Made by a program: the position numbers and the translations under genes. From positions 1 to 15,010 of the forward strand of contig JAITBC010000393.1 of the NCBI GenBank assembly GCA_031283785.1: a stretch of 15,010 nt of DNA, read 5' to 3'. The notes beneath the pieces were generated by a model. That model did no database searches and had not been told where the DNA came from. It saw nothing but the letters and a program-made list of their open reading frames with translations. Positions 13,821-15,010 of this stretch are shown here, in pieces. Position 1 is the first letter of the stretch; each line of letters starts with the position of its first letter. Source of the DNA: Tannerella sp. Lineage in GTDB: Bacteria; Bacteroidota; Bacteroidia; Bacteroidales; Tannerellaceae.

Positions 13821-14975
13821 TTAATTAATAACTTTATACGTCTTGCCGTTCAATTTAACAAGATATATACCTTTCGGCAAACCCGATAAAGTAGTATTTC
13901 CGTTAACGACATTAACATTTTGGAGCTGACCGGTAATAGAGTACACTTCAAGTTTGCTGGGGACAGCCGACTGAATATAAAGTTGTCCGCCTGCCGCCCA
14001 AACGGCATCTTTAGCCAATATAAGATTACCGTCCGCGACTTCGGTCTCCGTTTTGTATGACACATATATATTCAAAGCAAGATATACTCTCGTAATCTTA
14101 ACCGTCCATACCCCATCATCGCCAGACACGACAGCTATTCCTTTGCCTACAGCATAATGAGGATTGTTTGTTGTAACAGACAATTCCTTCCCGGCTTCGC
14201 CATAAACTTCAAATGTATAATCGTCGTATGCATTAACATAATGCGTCATACCTGCTACCGGCAATGTGGAAAGCCCGTTTTCGGTATAGATAGTTACCGC
14301 ACGCGGAATTGTCGGATAAGCATTGCCGGATCCTGGGTTATCTGAAATTTCGTCATCTACCCACAGCTCATAGTCTATGCCGGTAATGTTATATTTCTCA
14401 ACCAAAGGCGAAATTGCTACTTTATATTTGTACGTAGCCGTGTCGGTTCCATCCGTAAATTCCGTTTTATCCGTAATGCTATAAGCCAATAATAAATCCT
14501 GTACGGCAACTCCGCCTCCTGTTGTAATTTTCCTTTTCAGAAATGGAATAACCTCTTTACCTTTTTCAAAAGACAAACTTACGGTAATCTCATGATAAAG
14601 TGTATACCCGTTTAATGTTCCTGCACCCACAAGATAGTTGTTATAACCGGCATTATTATCAGTATAAAGACTGGAAATAGTAGTAAGTCCACTATAAGAA
14701 CCAGTGCCATCATACTTTCGTGCTACTAAAGCCCCTGTCACAACATCGCTTCCCTGTATATTTGGCCAGGTAGCATTTACCGAATAAGTAGTAGTGCCGC
14801 TAACCAGCGTGTCACTATTTTCAAAATAGCTCTTTAATTCAACATTACCAGCATAATAGGACGATGATTTCACACTTAATCTTCCTAAGTTCACCGCATA
14901 ACTAACACTTGCTCCCAAGAATAACATAGAGAGCACCAATCCTAAAGTAAATTTCACTTTTCTCATATTCAACAT
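13821..14975 (-). CDS. Secreted protein with type IX secretion C-terminal sorting domain
   Basis: This encodes 384 residues from the ATG at 14975; a second ATG at 14966 (residue 4) is equally plausible and leaves the signal peptide intact. The N-terminus is a Sec signal peptide: RKVKFTLG, a hydrophobic core to ~residue 22, and predicted cleavage after SVSYA near 27. The middle (~28-320) is Thr/Ser/Gly/Tyr-rich and beta-strand-like. I recognise no catalytic motif and cannot name a family. The last ~55 residues are a typical T9SS type A sorting domain: LEVYSITGQLQ, then LSGLPKGIYLVKLNG, ending KTYKVIN. T9SS cargo crosses the outer membrane and is usually released or attached to the surface, and the tail is removed. 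No T9SS machinery gene is present here. Codons look more AT-rich than in the left part of the window. The promoter would lie at or beyond the window's right edge. Confidence 0.85.
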   Translation of the reverse strand: MLNMRKVKFTLGLVLSMLFLGASVSYAVNLGRLSVKSSSYYAGNVELKSYFENSDTLVSGTTTYSVNATWPNIQGSDVVTGALVARKYDGTGSYSGLTTISSLYTDNNAGYNNYLVGAGTLNGYTLYHEITVSLSFEKGKEVIPFLKRKITTGGGVAVQDLLLAYSITDKTEFTDGTDTATYKYKVAISPLVEKYNITGIDYELWVDDEISDNPGSGNAYPTIPRAVTIYTENGLSTLPVAGMTHYVNAYDDYTFEVYGEAGKELSVTTNNPHYAVGKGIAVVSGDDGVWTVKITRVYLALNIYVSYKTETEVADGNLILAKDAVWAAGGQLYIQSAVPSKLEVYSITGQLQNVNVVNGNTTLSGLPKGIYLVKLNGKTYKVIN

Positions 14976-15010
14976 TGTTTAAATTAATAATATTTTTATT
15001 TTCACATTAA

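Overview
The window looks like chromosomal DNA from a Bacteroidales bacterium (phylum Bacteroidota). The evidence is a MurF-alanine racemase fusion, a GSCFA-domain gene next to it, the gene order DUF1599 - DoxX/MauE-like protein - tpiA - SPOR protein - folE, a type IX secretion (T9SS) C-terminal sorting domain, and promoter elements of the Bacteroidota form TAnnTTTG. The T9SS domain and moderate GC suggest a Porphyromonas/Tannerella/Dysgonomonas-like relative rather than gut Bacteroides, but the genus cannot be settled from this stretch. The left 3.6 kb looks more GC-rich than the right end; this is an impression from sample lines, not a calculation.

Layout. (1) 1-3579, plus strand: the 3' end of a glycoside-hydrolase-like protein, then a large DUF5107-TPR lipoprotein. 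This is probably a carbohydrate-related surface or periplasmic pair. (2) 3660-8884, minus strand: a compact six-gene run transcribed leftwards in the order M23 peptidase with two LysM domains, DUF1599 protein, DoxX/MauE-thioredoxin-like membrane protein, tpiA, SPOR protein, folE. Gaps are 23-87 bp, with a candidate promoter upstream of the peptidase. (3) 8885-9162: a divergent intergenic region with promoter candidates in both directions. (4) 9163-12740, plus strand: a GSCFA-domain protein and the MurF-Alr fusion. (5) 12922-13530: a YciO/Sua5-family protein with its own promoter element. (6) 13531-13820: a structured, gene-free stretch ending in a strong bidirectional terminator. (7) 13821-14975, minus strand: a secreted T9SS-cargo protein of unknown function.

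Much of the window concerns the cell envelope: D-Ala-D-Ala supply and addition (MurF-Alr), peptidoglycan cleavage (M23/LysM), glycan-binding SPOR, and perhaps GSCFA esterase-like chemistry. Housekeeping metabolism (TpiA, FolE) is mixed in. No CRISPR array, transposase, phage gene, rRNA or tRNA was seen, and I found no clearly new multi-gene system.

The least expected signal is that three plus-strand genes (glycoside hydrolase, murF-alr, yciO/sua5) have their last codons and stop codon repeated shortly downstream, 12, 61 and 72 bp away. The murF-alr copy is a 22-bp perfect repeat. Two weaker cases may exist after the DUF5107 and GSCFA genes. A second small oddity is an 11-bp tandem duplication that gives the GSCFA gene a four-codon upstream ORF overlapping its start codon.
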